A stretch of 64,000 bases of DNA from an uncultured Lachnospiraceae bacterium (GTDB lineage: Bacteria > Bacillota > Clostridia > Lachnospirales > Lachnospiraceae): the NCBI GenBank assembly GCA_945919795.1, contig CAMEJJ010000002.1:62001-126000 (forward strand), written 5' to 3'. This document shows, in pieces, positions 44,165 to 54,076 of this stretch. Numbering within the stretch: position 1 is the stretch's first letter; each line of letters opens with the position of its first letter. The notes under the pieces are model-generated. The model was not told the DNA's origin and made no database searches. It was given only the letters and a program-made list of their open reading frames with translations. The position numbers and the translations under genes are program-made.

Positions 44165-47015
44165 AAAAATCAGAGATTCTATCATTAATTTCATAACTTC
44201 CAGGTATTTTATTTTAATTCTGATGTTTTGCGTTTTAGGTTTCGTTTTGATATACCGTATTTTTAATCTTCAGATTGTAAATGGTGAATCTTATCTGAAT
44301 GAATTTACACTGAAAATCAAAAAAGAACGAAATATTCCCAGTACACGTGGGAAAATATATGACCGCAAAGGAGAATTGCTTGCATATAATGAACTTGCCT
44401 ATTCTGTTACCATTGAAGATGTATACGAATCCGGCAGTAATAAAAACGAACGTCTGAATAAGACCATTGCTACTTTGATTGAAATGATTGAAGAAAACGG
44501 CGATTCCATTGTCACGGATTTTAATATCATTATTGGTGATAACGGAGAATATCAATTTGCGGTCAGCGGATCACAACAGCAGCGTTTTTTGGCAGATGTC
44601 TATGGTAAAAAATATATTGATGACATGAAGTATGCCGAAAAAACTTCAACAGCAGATGATGTTATAAATTATCTCGCCGGTAAAAGTAAATTTGCAATCG
44701 GCGAATATACTGTTCCTAACAATCACAAGAGTACTTTTCAAGTTGGTAAAGGATATAGCAAGGAAATGTTGTTGAAAATCATCAGCATTCGTTATGCCAT
44801 GAGTTTGAACAGTTTCCAGAAATACATTGCAACAACCGTAGCAACTGATGTATCAGACGAAACCGTTGCTGTGGTTATGGAAAATGCCGCAAACTTAGAT
44901 GGAGTATCCATTGCTGAAGATACGATCCGCAAATATGTAGATGGCGTATATTTTTCACATGTCATCGGTTATACCGGTAAGATATCGCAAACAGAACTGG
45001 AAGAACTCTCAACTGAAAATGATTCCTATATTTCAACGGATATCATCGGAAAAGCCGGTGTCGAATCCTATATGGAATCATACTTACAGGGTAAAAAAGG
45101 TTCTGAAACCGTATATGTTAATAACATGGGAAAGGTTATTGAAACCAGTAACCGAAAGGAACCAAGCGCCGGAAATGATGTCTATCTGACAATTGATAAA
45201 GATTTACAGAAAGCAGTTTATAACTTACTTGAGCAAAAAATTGCAGGTATCTTAGTTTCAAAAATTCGAAATATTAAAGAATATACGCCACCTGAAAATG
45301 CATCGGCCAGCAGTATTGTCATTCCGATTGATGATGTATATTTTGCATTGATTAACAATAGTATCATTGATATCGAGCATTTTTCTCATGATGATGCTAC
45401 TGATTTGGAAAAAAGTGTTTATGCTTCATTTGAAATAAAACAAAATCAGGTTATATCCACTTTAAAATCATTGTTAAATGAAAATCCGCAGCCATATGAT
45501 CAGCTTTCAAAAGAATATCAGGTATATCAATTGTATATTACCTCTTTACTTTCCGAAAAAGGGATTATTCTCTCAAGTGAAATTGATAAAAACGATCCGG
45601 TATATATTGCATGGCACACAGACGAATCCATCAGTTTAAAAGAGTATTTATTACATCTGATAGCCATGAACTGGATTGATATTTCAAAGCTTGAATTAGA
45701 AAATCAATATTCCGATTCAGAGGAAATCTATCAGGCTGTACAAAATGAATTATTTGATTCCTTAATAACAAGCAATGCTTTTCATAAAAAGCTGTATAAA
45801 TATATGATTGCAGATAATTCCGTATCCGGGAAATCCATTTGTCTATTGTTATATGATCAGGGAATCTTAACCGGTACCGCTGCAGAAAGAGCAACCGTTG
45901 AAAACGGAACCATCAGTCCATACAACTTTATTCTCGGTAAGATTTCTAACCTGGAGATCACACCGGCTCAGCTGGCATTAGATCCTTGTTCCGGTTCCGT
46001 CGTGATTACCAACGTCAACAACGGAGAGATTTTAGCTTTGGTTTCTTATCCGGGATATGACAATAATCGTATCAACAACTCGGAATACTATGCACGTTTA
46101 AATTCGGATTTATCCCGTCCATTATGGGATTATGCGACCCAGCAGACTTCGGCACCCGGTTCTACCTTTAAAATGGTAACTGCGGCTGCATCTTTAGAAG
46201 AAGGCGTTGTAACAAACGGAGAAACAATAACATGTCATGGTATTTGGGACACCATATCACCGGCTGCAAAATGCTGGATTTATCCTTCAGCACACGGTTC
46301 TCTGACTGTATCCGGTGCCATTGAACATTCCTGTAACTATTTCTTTTATGAAATGGGTTACCGCCTAGGTTTTTCAAATGGTGTTTACAATTCCGAACTT
46401 GGTCTTCAGAGACTGGCTTATTATGCGGATCAATTCGGTTTATCTGATAAATCCGGTGTTGAAATCACGGAAGAAGCGCCAAAAGTATCCGATACTGACT
46501 CAATCCGTTCTGCAATCGGACAGGGCACCAACAACTATACAACCGTTGGACTTGCCAGGTATGTTACTACAGTAGCAAACAGTGGGACATGCTATAATCT
46601 CAGTCTTTTGGATAAGGTAACCGATTCAAGCGAAAATGTAATTGAAGATTTCAATCCAACGGTTCGAAACACAGTTTCTTTTGATTTATCAACGTGGAAT
46701 GCAATTCATGCCGGCATGCGCAGAGTTGTAGAATCAAAAAGCTATTACGAAGGTATGAAAATACGTGTAGCAGGAAAAACAGGTACTGCCCAGGAAAATA
46801 AAAGCAGACCAAACCATGCACTTTTTGTCAGCTATGCTCCTTATGAAAGTCCGGAAATCAGTGTAACCACACGTATCGCTTTCGGATATGCATCCGATTT
46901 TGCTGCGCAGCTGACACAGGACATTTACAAGTATTATTATCGTCTTGAAAATGTTGATGAACTGATTGACGGAACAGCAACAGATACTAACACTAATATT
47001 TCAAATACAGATTAG
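44133..47015 (+). CDS. mrdA: Penicillin-binding protein 2 (elongasome transpeptidase) with large insert
   Basis: 960 residues against roughly 600-700 in most PBP2. One membrane helix at about 24-44, then the dimerisation domain (ERNIPSTRGKIYDRKGELLAYN) to about 353. The linker motif IDKDLQKAVYNLLEQKI (354-370) is followed by an extra helical segment of about 240 residues (371-612) before the transpeptidase resumes at DPCSGSVVITNVNNGEIL (617 on). Active-site motifs are all present: Ser677-x-x-Lys680 in GSTFK, Ser733-Cys-Asn735, and Lys882-Thr-Gly884. It crosslinks new wall with RodA's glycan. The start ATG lies inside mreD with a weak ribosome-binding site. Confidence 0.93.
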   Translation: MKERAEAKLFKKIRDSIINFITSRYFILILMFCVLGFVLIYRIFNLQIVNGESYLNEFTLKIKKERNIPSTRGKIYDRKGELLAYNELAYSVTIEDVYESGSNKNERLNKTIATLIEMIEENGDSIVTDFNIIIGDNGEYQFAVSGSQQQRFLADVYGKKYIDDMKYAEKTSTADDVINYLAGKSKFAIGEYTVPNNHKSTFQVGKGYSKEMLLKIISIRYAMSLNSFQKYIATTVATDVSDETVAVVMENAANLDGVSIAEDTIRKYVDGVYFSHVIGYTGKISQTELEELSTENDSYISTDIIGKAGVESYMESYLQGKKGSETVYVNNMGKVIETSNRKEPSAGNDVYLTIDKDLQKAVYNLLEQKIAGILVSKIRNIKEYTPPENASASSIVIPIDDVYFALINNSIIDIEHFSHDDATDLEKSVYASFEIKQNQVISTLKSLLNENPQPYDQLSKEYQVYQLYITSLLSEKGIILSSEIDKNDPVYIAWHTDESISLKEYLLHLIAMNWIDISKLELENQYSDSEEIYQAVQNELFDSLITSNAFHKKLYKYMIADNSVSGKSICLLLYDQGILTGTAAERATVENGTISPYNFILGKISNLEITPAQLALDPCSGSVVITNVNNGEILALVSYPGYDNNRINNSEYYARLNSDLSRPLWDYATQQTSAPGSTFKMVTAAASLEEGVVTNGETITCHGIWDTISPAAKCWIYPSAHGSLTVSGAIEHSCNYFFYEMGYRLGFSNGVYNSELGLQRLAYYADQFGLSDKSGVEITEEAPKVSDTDSIRSAIGQGTNNYTTVGLARYVTTVANSGTCYNLSLLDKVTDSSENVIEDFNPTVRNTVSFDLSTWNAIHAGMRRVVESKSYYEGMKIRVAGKTGTAQENKSRPNHALFVSYAPYESPEISVTTRIAFGYASDFAAQLTQDIYKYYYRLENVDELIDGTATDTNTNISNTD

Positions 47016-47025
47016 GAGGTTTGTA

Positions 47026-47721
47026 ATGAACGGAAATGTAGTTATCAAAAGCTTTCCAAATGGTATTTCCGTAAAACTGTCTGATGAACCTGATTTTGAA
47101 AAAATTCTGCAAGATACAAAAAATAGTTTTGAAAAAACCGCATCCTTTTTCAAAAATGCGTCTATTGTACTTCGTTTTGAAGGGCGCAGTTTAAAGGATG
47201 CGGAAATCGAAGCTCTGACAGAGGTAATAACTAAAGTCAGTCAGATAAACATCATTTGTGTGGTATGTACAAATAAAAATGATGATATCTATTTTTCCAA
47301 ATTGCTGGAAGAGATAGAAAAGAAACCGGTCGAAGAACCCCCAAAACCCAAAGGCGGATGTTTTCAGTTTTATAAAGGAAGCTTAAAAGACGGCTTTTCT
47401 TTGGAAACGGAAGGCAATGTCATCGTTTTAGGAGATGTCCTAAAAGGTGCCGCTGTCTTTGCCAAAGGCAATGTGATTGTTTTGGGCACGATTTACGGTA
47501 CTGTTTTTGCCGGCAGAAAAGAAGATAATAACCGCTTTATTGCGGCATTGGAATTTTCGCCCGAAAACTTAAAGATTGGAAAGGTAAAATACCAGAAAGA
47601 TAAAAAAGAATTATTTACATTAAATAGAAAACAGCCGAAAATTGCCTACATAAAAAAAGACAAATTTACATTTTCGGAACTGGACTTTACCAAAGAATTA
47701 CCGGAATATAATTTTAATTAA
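47026..47721 (+). CDS. minC: Septum-site determining protein MinC
   Basis: 231 residues. The N-terminal domain (about 1-100) is less conserved; the C-terminal beta-helix is clear, with LETEGNVIVLGDVLKGAAVFAKGNVIVLGTIYGTVFAG. MinC blocks FtsZ assembly away from midcell when bound to MinD. An in-frame start at 46966 lies inside the PBP2 gene; TAGGAGG before ATG 47026 decides the start. minD and minE follow. Confidence 0.93.
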   Translation: MNGNVVIKSFPNGISVKLSDEPDFEKILQDTKNSFEKTASFFKNASIVLRFEGRSLKDAEIEALTEVITKVSQINIICVVCTNKNDDIYFSKLLEEIEKKPVEEPPKPKGGCFQFYKGSLKDGFSLETEGNVIVLGDVLKGAAVFAKGNVIVLGTIYGTVFAGRKEDNNRFIAALEFSPENLKIGKVKYQKDKKELFTLNRKQPKIAYIKKDKFTFSELDFTKELPEYNFN

Positions 47722-47756
47722 ATTCCGGGGGACGATGATGAAAATCGGAGGTTTCT

Positions 47757-48548
47757 ATGAGTGAAGTAATTGTCGTCACATCAGGTAAAGGTGGTGTAGG
47801 AAAAACCACAACAAGTGCAAACATCGGAACGGGTCTTGCCGTTTTAGGAAAAAAGGTTGTATTAATCGATACAGACATCGGATTACGCAACTTAGATGTT
47901 GTATTAGGACTGGAAAATCGGATTGTTTACAATCTGGTTGATGTCATTGAGGGAAACTGCAGAATTAAACAGGCCTTAATCAAGGACAAGCGTTATCCCG
48001 GTTTGAGTTTACTGCCAAGTGCACAAACCAGAGAAAAAGATGCAGTTAATCCTGAACAAATGAAAAAGCTAACAAAACAATTAAAAGAACAGTTTGATTA
48101 CATTATCTTAGACTGTCCCGCAGGAATTGAACAAGGCTTTAAAAATGCAATAGCAGGTGCAGACAGAGCCATTGTAGTAACAACACCGGAGGTATCTGCC
48201 ATCCGGGATGCAGACCGTATCATCGGTTTATTAAATGCCTATGAAATGGGACAAGTTGATTTAGTCATCAATCGGTTGCGTCCGGAAATGATAAAACGTG
48301 GTGATATGATGAGTATTGATGATGTTGTTGATATTTTATCCATACATTTAATCGGTGCCATCTACGATGATGAAAATATTGTCATTTCAACCAATCACGG
48401 AGAACCATTAGTCTGCACGGATACACCGGCAGGCAAAGCATACATGAATATATGCAAACGAATACTTGGCGAAGATGTACCTTTGTATTCTCCCGAAAAA
48501 GAGAAATCGATCTGGTTTCGGTTAAACGGTATTTTTCAAAAAGTCTAA
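47757..48548 (+). CDS. minD: Septum-site determining ATPase MinD
   Basis: 263 residues. The deviant Walker A is VTSGKGGVGKTTTSANIGTGLA; then LIDTDIGLRNLDVVLGLENRIVYNLVDV and DCPAGIEQGFKNAIAGAD. The last helix (EKEKSIWFRLNGIFQKV) is the amphipathic membrane anchor. MinD recruits MinC to the membrane and is released by MinE, both encoded next to it. CGGAGG precedes the ATG. Confidence 0.97.
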   Translation: MSEVIVVTSGKGGVGKTTTSANIGTGLAVLGKKVVLIDTDIGLRNLDVVLGLENRIVYNLVDVIEGNCRIKQALIKDKRYPGLSLLPSAQTREKDAVNPEQMKKLTKQLKEQFDYIILDCPAGIEQGFKNAIAGADRAIVVTTPEVSAIRDADRIIGLLNAYEMGQVDLVINRLRPEMIKRGDMMSIDDVVDILSIHLIGAIYDDENIVISTNHGEPLVCTDTPAGKAYMNICKRILGEDVPLYSPEKEKSIWFRLNGIFQKV

Positions 48549-48568
48549 ATGTCAGGGAGGTATTCATT

Positions 48569-48784
48569 ATGCGTAATTTGTGGTCTTTCAAAAAGAAAAA
48601 ATCAAGCCAGATTGCAAAAGATCGGTTGAAAATACTTTTGATTTCGGATCGTATCGATTGTTCTCCTGAAGTCATGGAAATGATAAAGAAAGAAATTGCT
48701 AAAGTACTATGTAAATATATGCAGATTGATACCAGTACATTGGAATTAGAATTTTCAAAAAGAAAAATTAATGTATTTTGGTAA
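48569..48784 (+). CDS. minE: Cell-division topological specificity factor MinE, short form
   Basis: 71 residues, shorter than the usual 80-90. The MinD-contact helix region is SSQIAKDRLKILLISDRIDC, followed by the beta-alpha dimer domain with MEMIKKEIAKVLCKYMQID and a final strand (LELEFSKRKINVFW). CAGGGAGG before ATG 48569 fixes the start; a longer frame from 48452 lies inside minD. MinE drives pole-to-pole or local oscillation of MinCD, so this organism probably uses an oscillating rather than a DivIVA/MinJ-anchored system. Confidence 0.88.
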   Translation: MRNLWSFKKKKSSQIAKDRLKILLISDRIDCSPEVMEMIKKEIAKVLCKYMQIDTSTLELEFSKRKINVFW

Positions 48785-48805
48785 AGAAACTGTAGGAGAG
48801 AAACT

Positions 48806-49918
48806 GTGTTTAAAAGATATCGCGTAATTGATTACAATTTCAAATTGGTAGTCATGCTGATTGCTATTTCCATTATTGGAATTTTAGCAATCGGCAGCGC
48901 TAATTCCGAGGTTCAGTCAAAACAGATGATGGGACTGATTGTCGGTGTTTTTTTAATGGTAGTTTTATCTTTGTTTGATTATCACATTTTTTTAAGATTC
49001 TATTGGATTATTTATTTTTTCAATTTCGGATTATTGTTACTGGTTAATTTTATCGGTGATTCTTCCAATAATGCCCAGCGTTGGATTACCATTGCCGGTG
49101 TTCGTTTTCAGCCTTCCGAGACTGCCAAAATTTTATTGATTTTATTTTATGCACAGTATATTATGAAACATAAGGAACACTTTAATACTTTTAAAAATCT
49201 ACTTTTTATGGTATTATTATTTATTCCGCAATGGTATCTGATATACAAGCAGCCGGACTTATCCACAAGTATCATGCTGATTATTATTTTCTGTATTCTG
49301 TTGTATGCCGGTGGGCTGAATTATAAAATTATATTCGGAGCACTTGCCATAATTATACCTATTGGTGTCATATTATTATCCTTGATTTTGCAGGAAGATC
49401 AGAAAATCATCAAAGACTATCAGCAAAATCGTATCATGGCATGGCTGCATCCGGATGAATATGTAAATACGGAAGGGTACCAGCAGAACAATTCCAAAAT
49501 TGCTATTGGTTCCGGAAGATTGACCGGAAAAGGCTTAAATAACAACGAAATTGCATCAGTTAAAAACGGTAATTTTATTTCCGAACCACAGACAGACTTT
49601 ATTTTTGCTGTAATAGGTGAAGAATTGGGATTTATTGGCGGATGTGTTGTTATTATTATATTAATGCTAATTGCCATAGAATGCGTTTTAGTGGCGAAAA
49701 GGGCACCTGATATAGAAGGTGCCGTCATATGTATCGGCATGGCAACCATTATCGGTTTTCAAAGCTTTATGAACATTGCTGTAGCAACAGGATTAATGCC
49801 AAATACCGGTCTGCCATTACCGTTTGTCAGCTATGGTCTTACCTCCCTGTTGAGTTTGTATATCGGAATGGGGTTTGTATTAAATATCCGGTTACAGGGA
49901 GTACGTAAATACAGTTAG
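48806..49918 (+). CDS. rodA: SEDS glycan polymerase RodA
   Basis: 370 residues, ten or so membrane helices. The order is a short N-terminus, [36 protein letters not shown] (with the catalytic-region Trp-Ile and the ExxK-like FQPSE), [13 protein letters not shown] and the C-terminal [22 protein letters not shown]. The usual SYGGSS is SYGLTS here. RodA polymerises lipid II for side-wall growth together with PBP2. The position after mreBCD-PBP2-min favours RodA over FtsW. GTG start with TAGGAGAG upstream. Confidence 0.92.
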   Translation: MFKRYRVIDYNFKLVVMLIAISIIGILAIGSANSEVQSKQMMGLIVGVFLMVVLSLFDYHIFLRFYWIIYFFNFGLLLLVNFIGDSSNNAQRWITIAGVRFQPSETAKILLILFYAQYIMKHKEHFNTFKNLLFMVLLFIPQWYLIYKQPDLSTSIMLIIIFCILLYAGGLNYKIIFGALAIIIPIGVILLSLILQEDQKIIKDYQQNRIMAWLHPDEYVNTEGYQQNNSKIAIGSGRLTGKGLNNNEIASVKNGNFISEPQTDFIFAVIGEELGFIGGCVVIIILMLIAIECVLVAKRAPDIEGAVICIGMATIIGFQSFMNIAVATGLMPNTGLPLPFVSYGLTSLLSLYIGMGFVLNIRLQGVRKYS

Positions 49919-49932
49919 GAGAGGGTTATTTT

Positions 49933-50328
49933 ATGAACATTGCATTGATCGCACATGATGCAAAGAAAAAACTTATGCAGAATTTTTGTATTGCATATCG
50001 TGGTATTTTAAGTAAGAATGAGTTGTATGCGACCGGTACAACCGGAAGATTAATCGAGGAAGTAACAAATCTGACGATTCACAAATATCTTGCCGGACAT
50101 TTAGGCGGCGAACAACAAATCGGAGCACAGATTGAACATAATCAAATTGACCTGGTTATCTTTTTAAGAGATCCGCTTACTCCCAAAAGTCATGAACCGG
50201 ATGTCAATAACGTTGTAAAATTATGTGATATGCACAACATTCCCCTTGCCACAAATTTGGCATCAGCAGAACTATTGATAAAATCACTTGACAGAGGAGA
50301 TCTCGAGTGGCGTGAAATGTACAAATAA
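49933..50328 (+). CDS. mgsA: Methylglyoxal synthase
   Basis: 131 residues, exactly family size. It converts dihydroxyacetone phosphate to methylglyoxal and phosphate, a bypass of lower glycolysis. [39 protein letters not shown] and [15 protein letters not shown] (with the catalytic Asp and the His/Asp pair) are complete. It sits inside a wall and division cluster, a recurring arrangement in clostridia whose reason is unknown. AGGAGAGG precedes the ATG. Its end overlaps the carboxypeptidase gene. Confidence 0.95.
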   Translation: MNIALIAHDAKKKLMQNFCIAYRGILSKNELYATGTTGRLIEEVTNLTIHKYLAGHLGGEQQIGAQIEHNQIDLVIFLRDPLTPKSHEPDVNNVVKLCDMHNIPLATNLASAELLIKSLDRGDLEWREMYK

Positions 50329-51304
50329 AATTACATGCATGATACTTTGCATGACAATTCTAATTTCATCCGTATTAACCGGATGTGAAAAAACAAAGCC
50401 ATATAGTATGGCTTATGACTTAAACAGTTCCGTGTCCGCATACCGGTTTAACGGTGCGGATAAAGGAGATCGTGCTGCATTTTTTGCAGAGGATTTATGT
50501 GTCATTACCGATTCGGTTTCAAACAATGAACTGGTTGATACATCGCAATCCGAAGCAGTTCTTTTATGTGATTTAAACAATCACGAAGTTCTCTATAATA
50601 AAAATGGTACAGAACAACTCAATCCTGCCAGTCTGACCAAAGTCATGACTGCCATTATTGCCTTAAAATATGGCAATTTGGATGATATTTTGACTGCGTC
50701 TTCCAATGTTACCATTCAGGAATCGGGTGCAAGTCTTGTGGGCATCGAACCTGGTGATACAATGACACTGGATCAGGCGCTTCATGCATTGTTAATTGCA
50801 TCCGGAAATGATGCTGCTGTAATGATTGCCGAATATATTTCCGGAAGTGTCGACCAATTTGTGGAATTAATGAATCAGGAAGCACTTGCTCTTGGCGCCA
50901 CCAATTGTCATTTTATGAATCCCCATGGCTTAACACAGGATGCTCATTATGTTACAGCATACGACATGTATCTGATTTTTAATGAAGCAATTAAATACGA
51001 TGAATTTATTCAAATTATTTCATCAAATGAATATACCGGCGTTTATCACGACGCACTCGGTGAACCAAAAGAATTGTCATTCCAGTCCACAAATTATTTT
51101 ATCAACGGCAATCACAGTGTACCCGGTGGTGTTGTTGTAATCGGTGGAAAAACCGGCACAACCAGTGCGGCCGGTAATTGTCTTGTACTTTTATCAAAGG
51201 ATTCTTACGGTAATCCTTATATTTCGGTAATATTGAAATGTTCACAAAGAGATTATTTATATGATGAGATGTATCAATTGATCTCAACCATTAATCAATC
51301 GTAA
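50312..51304 (+). CDS. D-alanyl-D-alanine carboxypeptidase, lipoprotein form
   Basis: About 330 residues. From GTG 50312 the product opens [10 protein letters not shown], a hydrophobic helix and the lipobox LTGC, so it is likely lipid-anchored. A peptidase S11 domain follows: Ser-x-x-Lys in [10 protein letters not shown], Ser-Gly-Asn in [10 protein letters not shown] and Lys-Thr-Gly in [14 protein letters not shown]. The DacA/DacF C-terminal amphipathic anchor domain is absent. It trims terminal D-Ala from stem peptides, limiting crosslinking. TTG 50288 and ATG 50339 are other in-frame starts; GAGGAG at 50294-50299 favours 50312. The start overlaps mgsA. Confidence 0.85.
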   Translation: MKCTNKITCMILCMTILISSVLTGCEKTKPYSMAYDLNSSVSAYRFNGADKGDRAAFFAEDLCVITDSVSNNELVDTSQSEAVLLCDLNNHEVLYNKNGTEQLNPASLTKVMTAIIALKYGNLDDILTASSNVTIQESGASLVGIEPGDTMTLDQALHALLIASGNDAAVMIAEYISGSVDQFVELMNQEALALGATNCHFMNPHGLTQDAHYVTAYDMYLIFNEAIKYDEFIQIISSNEYTGVYHDALGEPKELSFQSTNYFINGNHSVPGGVVVIGGKTGTTSAAGNCLVLLSKDSYGNPYISVILKCSQRDYLYDEMYQLISTINQS

Positions 51305-51338
51305 CATATTTTGAATTCCTAAAACAGGAGTGTTCGTT

Positions 51339-52748
51339 TTGGCAAAAAAAAAGAAAAAAAAGAAAAATAATAATCTTATCAATCTTAATCAGAGACGAAG
51401 ATTTTCAAATATAAACATTGGGGTAATCATTTTTGCCGTCATGTTTATCTATATTGTTATTTGTGTTGTTCTATTTTTTACGAAAGGACATGTCAACAGA
51501 TATGAGGTAAAAAAGGGATCACTTAGCCTGTCAAATGTCTATACCGGACTTATTTTGCGTGATGAAGAAATTGTTTCTGCAAATGCTTCCGGATATATTA
51601 ACTATTTTGCACATGAAGGTGAACATGTAGCTTGCGGAGATTTGATTTATTCCTTAGACCAGACGGGACATATGGCAGATATTATGCAGGACACGACTTC
51701 AAGCGAAATGCTTTCTGCCAATGATTTAAAAGAATTACGCAATGATTTCATCGATTTTTCTCATAATTATTCCGATCAGAAGTTTAATGTAACATATGAT
51801 TTTTCCTATGATGCCCTTGGCAGCGTATTAAAACTGACCAATTACAATATGTTAAGTAATTTAAAGAGTACGGATTATAAAGGTAATGTTGATTTCTTCT
51901 ATGCTCCCAAAAGTGGAGTTGTTGTATATAACATTGACGGCTATGAAAACAAAACACCGGATACGATTACAATCGATGAAATAAATGCAATTGACGATAG
52001 CACAAAAACACAGCTAAACGATAACGAACTGATTGGAGATAAGGATCCGGTATATAAAATCATACATTCTGAAAAATGGTCTATTATTGTTTTGGTGGAA
52101 ACCAGTCGTATTGCCCAATTGGAAGAAGAAGGCTATGTGGAAGTGAAATTTTTGAAAAATCAGAATATTTCCTGGGCCAAAGTTAATGTATTAGAGCGAG
52201 GTGCTGAGCAATCCCTGGTTGAATTACAGTTAAATAATTCCATGATTTCCTTTGCCAAAGATCGGCTTTTAGATATTGAAATCATACTGGAAAATGAAAA
52301 CGGATTAAAAATTCCAAACAGTGCCATTGTAGAAAAAGAATTTTATCTGATTCCCAAAGAATATGCAGCGACAGATGAAAAGGGAAATGTGGAATACTTC
52401 ATGCGTGAAACAGTTGATGAAAACGGAGCCGTTATCACTGAAAAACTTGACATTCCCATATATTCCGAAAGTGAAACGGATTATTATGTTGATACTTATT
52501 CTTTACGTGTCGGTGACAATATTTGTAAACCCGACTCGATGGATAAATATCCAATCAGCAAAATAGGAACCTTAATCGGTGTTTACAATATCAATAAGGG
52601 ATTTGCAGATTTTAAAGAAATTACAATTCTTTATTCTAATGACGAATATTCGATTGTTAAGTCCAATACCAATTACGGTTTACTGGAATATGATTATATT
52701 GTTCTGGATGCTGAAAGTATTAATGAAGATGATTTTATTAATGAATAA
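51339..52748 (+). CDS. HlyD-like membrane-anchored protein
   Basis: 469 residues. The N-terminus is a lysine run (MAKKKKKKKNNN), then a membrane helix at about 30-52, then an extracytoplasmic region with biotinyl-lipoyl-like strands (SGYINYFAHEGEHVACGDLIYSLD; SGVVVYNIDGY) as in HlyD-type adaptors. No partner ABC transporter or outer channel is adjacent, and the position before yggS-sepF recurs in Lachnospiraceae (memory, unchecked), so a division or wall role is possible. TTG 51339 with AGGAG eight bases upstream is chosen over GTG 51330. The first codons include A-runs of nine and eight bases, a possible slippage site. Confidence 0.65.
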   Translation: MAKKKKKKKNNNLINLNQRRRFSNINIGVIIFAVMFIYIVICVVLFFTKGHVNRYEVKKGSLSLSNVYTGLILRDEEIVSANASGYINYFAHEGEHVACGDLIYSLDQTGHMADIMQDTTSSEMLSANDLKELRNDFIDFSHNYSDQKFNVTYDFSYDALGSVLKLTNYNMLSNLKSTDYKGNVDFFYAPKSGVVVYNIDGYENKTPDTITIDEINAIDDSTKTQLNDNELIGDKDPVYKIIHSEKWSIIVLVETSRIAQLEEEGYVEVKFLKNQNISWAKVNVLERGAEQSLVELQLNNSMISFAKDRLLDIEIILENENGLKIPNSAIVEKEFYLIPKEYAATDEKGNVEYFMRETVDENGAVITEKLDIPIYSESETDYYVDTYSLRVGDNICKPDSMDKYPISKIGTLIGVYNINKGFADFKEITILYSNDEYSIVKSNTNYGLLEYDYIVLDAESINEDDFINE

Positions 52749-52766
52749 GCCGAGAGAAGGTAGAAT

Positions 52767-53465
52767 ATGCTAACAAATAATTATGACGTGGTTATGAATA
52801 ACATCGAAAGAGCCTGCAAAAAGGCCGGGCGGACGCCTGAAGATGTTACATTAATTGCAGTAAGCAAAACAAAACCTGTTACTATGCTGCAGGAGATCTA
52901 TGATCATGGATGTAGGGATTTTGGTGAGAATAAAGTGCAGGAGCTGCTTGACAAATATGAGGTTCTTCCAAAGGATATCAAATGGCATATGATTGGTCAT
53001 CTGCAGAGAAACAAAGTGAAATATATTGTTGATAAGGTTTCTTTGATTCACAGCGTTGACAGTTTACGACTTGCTGAAGAAATTAGTAAAGAAGCTCTTA
53101 AAAAAAATGTAGAAGTCAATATTTTGGTTGAGGTTAATGTTGCAAATGAAGAAACAAAATTTGGAACAACCTCACAAGAAGCCATTGAATTGGTTGATGC
53201 AATCTCCAAATTACCCGGTATACATATCAAAGGATTGATGACAATTGCACCATATGTAGAAGATTCAGAACAAAATCGACAATATTTTGCGCAATTAAAG
53301 CAATTATCTGTTGACATAATTACCAAAAACATTGATAATGTATCTATGGACATTCTTTCTATGGGAATGTCGGGAGATTATGAAGTCGCCGTAGAAGAAG
53401 GGGCCACTTATGTAAGAGTCGGTACCGGAATATTTGGTGAAAGAGATTATAGTATAAAGCAATAA
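52767..53465 (+). CDS. yggS: PLP homeostasis protein YggS/YlmE
   Basis: 232 residues. It binds pyridoxal phosphate on Lys34 (LIAVSKTKP) in an alanine-racemase-like barrel and keeps free PLP balanced; no catalysis is known. FGENKVQELLDKYE, WHMIGHLQRNKVKYI, IHSVDSLRLAEEI, GLMTIAPY and LSMGMSGDYEVAVEEGATYVRVGTGIFG are family signatures. As in Bacillus (ylmE-ylmF), it directly precedes sepF. GAGAAGG lies upstream of the ATG. Confidence 0.95.
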   Translation: MLTNNYDVVMNNIERACKKAGRTPEDVTLIAVSKTKPVTMLQEIYDHGCRDFGENKVQELLDKYEVLPKDIKWHMIGHLQRNKVKYIVDKVSLIHSVDSLRLAEEISKEALKKNVEVNILVEVNVANEETKFGTTSQEAIELVDAISKLPGIHIKGLMTIAPYVEDSEQNRQYFAQLKQLSVDIITKNIDNVSMDILSMGMSGDYEVAVEEGATYVRVGTGIFGERDYSIKQ

Positions 53466-53484
53466 AAGTAATAGGAGAAAAGAC

Positions 53485-53997
53485 ATGAGTGTAATGGATA
53501 AATTTTTATCATCTATTAAATTTGGTGATGATGATATGGACGATGATGATTTTGATGGATATGACGATGATGAGGATGAAATCGAAGAAGTGCCGCGTAA
53601 AAGAGCTTCTGTAAAAGCGGACAATGACTTAGAGGATGAAAAACCTAAGTCAAAACCCATTTCCAAGGTTACGCCTCTGAAACAAGTGAGAAAGACAGGT
53701 GCAAACGGTATGGAAGTATGTGTGATCAAACCCACATCGGTTGACGATGCGCGTGAAATTACAGAAACATTGTTACAAAACAGAACTGTGGTTTTAAATC
53801 TGGAAGGTCTTGATGTAGATATTGCTCAGAGAATTATTGATTTTACATCAGGTTCTTGTTTTGCAATCGGCGGCAACTTACAAAAGATTTCACATTTTAT
53901 CTTAATTATTACTCCGCCAAGTGTTGATATTTCAGGAGATTTTCAGGAACTTCTTTCCGGATCATTTGAAGTTCCCGGATTAAATCCCGGATTATAA
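53485..53997 (+). CDS. sepF: Cell-division protein SepF
   Basis: 170 residues. A short N-terminal membrane-binding helix (MSVMDKFLSSIKF), a very acidic Asp-rich linker (about 17-45), then the compact SepF domain from about 75: CVIKPTSVDDAREITETLLQNRTVVLNLEGLD, RIIDFTSGSCFAIGGNLQKIS and HFILIITPPSVD. SepF rings tether FtsZ to the membrane. AGGAGAA precedes the ATG. A terminator-like hairpin follows 21 bases after the stop. Confidence 0.95.
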   Translation: MSVMDKFLSSIKFGDDDMDDDDFDGYDDDEDEIEEVPRKRASVKADNDLEDEKPKSKPISKVTPLKQVRKTGANGMEVCVIKPTSVDDAREITETLLQNRTVVLNLEGLDVDIAQRIIDFTSGSCFAIGGNLQKISHFILIITPPSVDISGDFQELLSGSFEVPGLNPGL

Positions 53998-54018
53998 TGT
54001 AGATGATGAAATGAATGT

Positions 54019-54055
54019 AAAGGAGTATTGTATGTAATTACAATACTCCTTTTTA
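54019..54055 (+). terminator. Terminator/attenuator hairpin before aroB with a start-stop codon pair in its loop
   Basis: Fourteen-base perfect stem, 54019-54032 against 54039-54052, 6-base loop, ending in a T run. The left arm begins with AAAGGAG (54019-54025), and an ATG (54032-54034) immediately followed by TAA (54035-54037) lies six bases after it. It ends about 21 bases before the aroB ATG, with no promoter visible between, so aroB transcripts must pass it or the hairpin simply ends the sepF operon incompletely. Confidence 0.75.
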
Positions 54056-54076
54056 ACGAATAAAGGAGATTAAATC

